Position numbers and translations under genes: made by a program
Source: Chloroflexota bacterium
GTDB taxonomy: Bacteria > Chloroflexota > Limnocylindria > QHBO01
NCBI GenBank assembly: GCA_031177555.1
Contig: JAPSGM010000107.1
Location: forward strand, 1-6,853
Direction of reading: 5' to 3'
DNA: 6,853 bases
In this document: positions 5,884 through 6,853 of the stretch, one piece after another
Numbering within the stretch: the stretch's first letter is position 1
Layout of the letters: every line of letters begins with the position of its first letter
Notes under the pieces: generated by a model
The model's database searches: none
What the model was told of the DNA's origin: nothing
The model's input: only the letters and a program-made list of their open reading frames with translations

Positions 5884-6853
5884 ACCGGCCCCACGCCTCA
5901 TCGGCCTGCCGCACGAGGTCGCCCATCGTCGCCGGGGGCCGAAAGGCGCGACGGAACCCGTTGACGGCGATCGCGGCCAGCTCGGCCGGCGCCAGGCGCA
6001 GGGCCGCGGCCACGCGCGCGTACTCCTCGCTCAGCGTGATGCCGGTCACTGTCCGGTCGTCGGTCGAGAGCGTGACGCTCACGCCGGCACGGTGCAGGGC
6101 CGCCAGGGGATGCTCTTCGAGCGAGGCGACGATCCCGGCCTGCACGTTCGAGGTCGGGCACAGGTCCAGCGTCACGTCGCGGCCGCGCAGGTCGGCGAGC
6201 AGCCCTGGGTCGTCGGCGGCCGTTGCGCCGTGCGCGACCCGCGACACGTCGAAGGCCAGGACCTCGCGCACGTGGTCCACGCCGGGAACCTCGCCGGCGT
6301 GGGCGGTGAGGCCCAGCCCGCCCTCTTCGGCCGCGCGGAACGCGGCGGCGTGCGGCGGCGCCGGGAACTCGGTTTCGGGGCCGGCCAGGTCGAAGCCGAC
6401 CACCGGCGGGCCGAATGCCGAGGCCGCGCGCGCCAGCAGGACGTTCGCGCCCGGTGGGTGGAAGCGCATGGCCGTCACGACCAGGCCGACCAGCGGGCCG
6501 CGATCGTCCGCCACCGATGCCGCCCCCTCCGCTGCCCCGGCCGCCACCGCCTCGATCACATTGCCAACCGAGAGCCCGCCCTCGAGGTGCAACCGCGGTG
6601 CCCACCGGACCTCGGCGTACCGCACGCCGTCGGCGGCGAGGTCCTGCACGAGCTCCGCCGCGGCCCTGCGCAGCGCGGGCGCCGTCTGGAGCAACGAGAT
6701 GGGGAGGTCGAAGAACCGCAGCAGCTCGGCCTGGTTCGCGCAGCGCTCGGGCCCGACCATCCGGGCCGCGGCCTCGCCGGCATCCAGCGCGATGCCGGCC
6801 TCCGCGGCGAGCTCGACCGCCGTCTGGAGGCGGAGCGAGCCATCCAGGTGCTG
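5864..6853 (-). CDS. add: Adenosine deaminase, N-terminus outside window
   Basis: This enzyme deaminates adenosine (and deoxyadenosine) to inosine, a step of purine salvage in the cytoplasm. The open frame continues through the window edge as QHLDGSLRL, so an internal Met at 6760 is not the start. The 330 visible residues lack only about a dozen N-terminal ones, including the first His of the HxH zinc motif; the second His is visible residue 2. Other hallmarks by visible numbering are YAEVRWAP (79-86), VGFDLAGPE (152-160), LTAHAGE with zinc His185 and catalytic Glu188, RVAHG with His208, LDLCPTSN (229-236), and STDD with Asp265 and Asp266. Spacing is very close to E. coli Add as I recall it. 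After the metal Asp the motif reads TDDRTVTG, where E. coli has TDDP. It converges on the phosphatase gene and is not in the transporter operon. Adenine or aminofutalosine deaminase are less likely alternatives. Confidence 0.92.
   Translation of the reverse strand, partial: QHLDGSLRLQTAVELAAEAGIALDAGEAAARMVGPERCANQAELLRFFDLPISLLQTAPALRRAAAELVQDLAADGVRYAEVRWAPRLHLEGGLSVGNVIEAVAAGAAEGAASVADDRGPLVGLVVTAMRFHPPGANVLLARAASAFGPPVVGFDLAGPETEFPAPPHAAAFRAAEEGGLGLTAHAGEVPGVDHVREVLAFDVSRVAHGATAADDPGLLADLRGRDVTLDLCPTSNVQAGIVASLEEHPLAALHRAGVSVTLSTDDRTVTGITLSEEYARVAAALRLAPAELAAIAVNGFRRAFRPPATMGDLVRQADEAWGRWAAGIS

Noticed and set aside
4684..5901. Minus-strand open frame of 405 codons covering the phosphatase gene
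   Set aside because: It is opposite the HAD gene with all its motifs, and the composition is Arg/Gly-rich without domain signatures; a mirror of high GC3.
1..6853. New defence, mobile or CRISPR-like system
   Set aside because: All coding space is accounted for by transporter, phosphatase and deaminase families; no direct-repeat arrays, transposase, integrase or toxin-antitoxin pair is seen.

Overview
The window comes from a high-GC bacterial chromosome with tightly packed genes. It carries most of a purine-nucleoside uptake and salvage neighbourhood. The minus strand holds, in transcription order, a BMP/PnrA-type substrate-binding lipoprotein (about 4844-3708), a double-domain ABC ATPase (3632-2070), a first membrane permease (2073-898) and a second permease (898 to beyond base 1, so its 3' end is missing). 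The last three genes overlap at their stop and start codons (GTGA, 4 bp; TGATG, 1 bp), and the binding-protein gene lies 75 bp ahead of the ATPase. This is the standard layout of the BmpA/NupOPQ-type nucleoside ABC importers.

To the right, a HAD-IIA (NagD-like) phosphatase gene (5023-5871) runs divergently from the transporter. It meets, tail to tail and with an 8-bp overlap, a minus-strand adenosine deaminase gene (5864 to beyond 6853, with only about a dozen N-terminal codons missing). A plausible reading is that the lipoprotein captures nucleosides outside the membrane, the ATPase and two permeases import them, and the deaminase turns adenosine into inosine. The phosphatase may dephosphorylate nucleotides or another small phosphate ester; its substrate cannot be read from sequence.

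The 178-bp divergent intergenic region (4845-5022) is the only real control region in view. On the minus strand it has a good sigma70-like promoter (TTGAGG-18-TATCAT), an approximately 87-nt GC-rich leader and a strong Shine-Dalgarno that sets a TTG start for the lipoprotein. On the plus strand, a TATCAT box 7 nt ahead of the phosphatase ATG, with no Shine-Dalgarno, suggests a leaderless transcript. A perfect 14-bp hairpin with no T-tract separates the binding-protein gene from the ATPase gene.

The very high GC, lipoprotein export signal, TTG and GTG starts and possible leaderless gene fit Chloroflexota (for example Limnocylindria-like lineages) or Actinomycetota. The sequence alone does not decide between them. 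I see no mobile element, CRISPR array, RNA gene or phage sequence. The genes belong to known families, so the points of interest are regulatory and architectural; I see no evidence of a new system.
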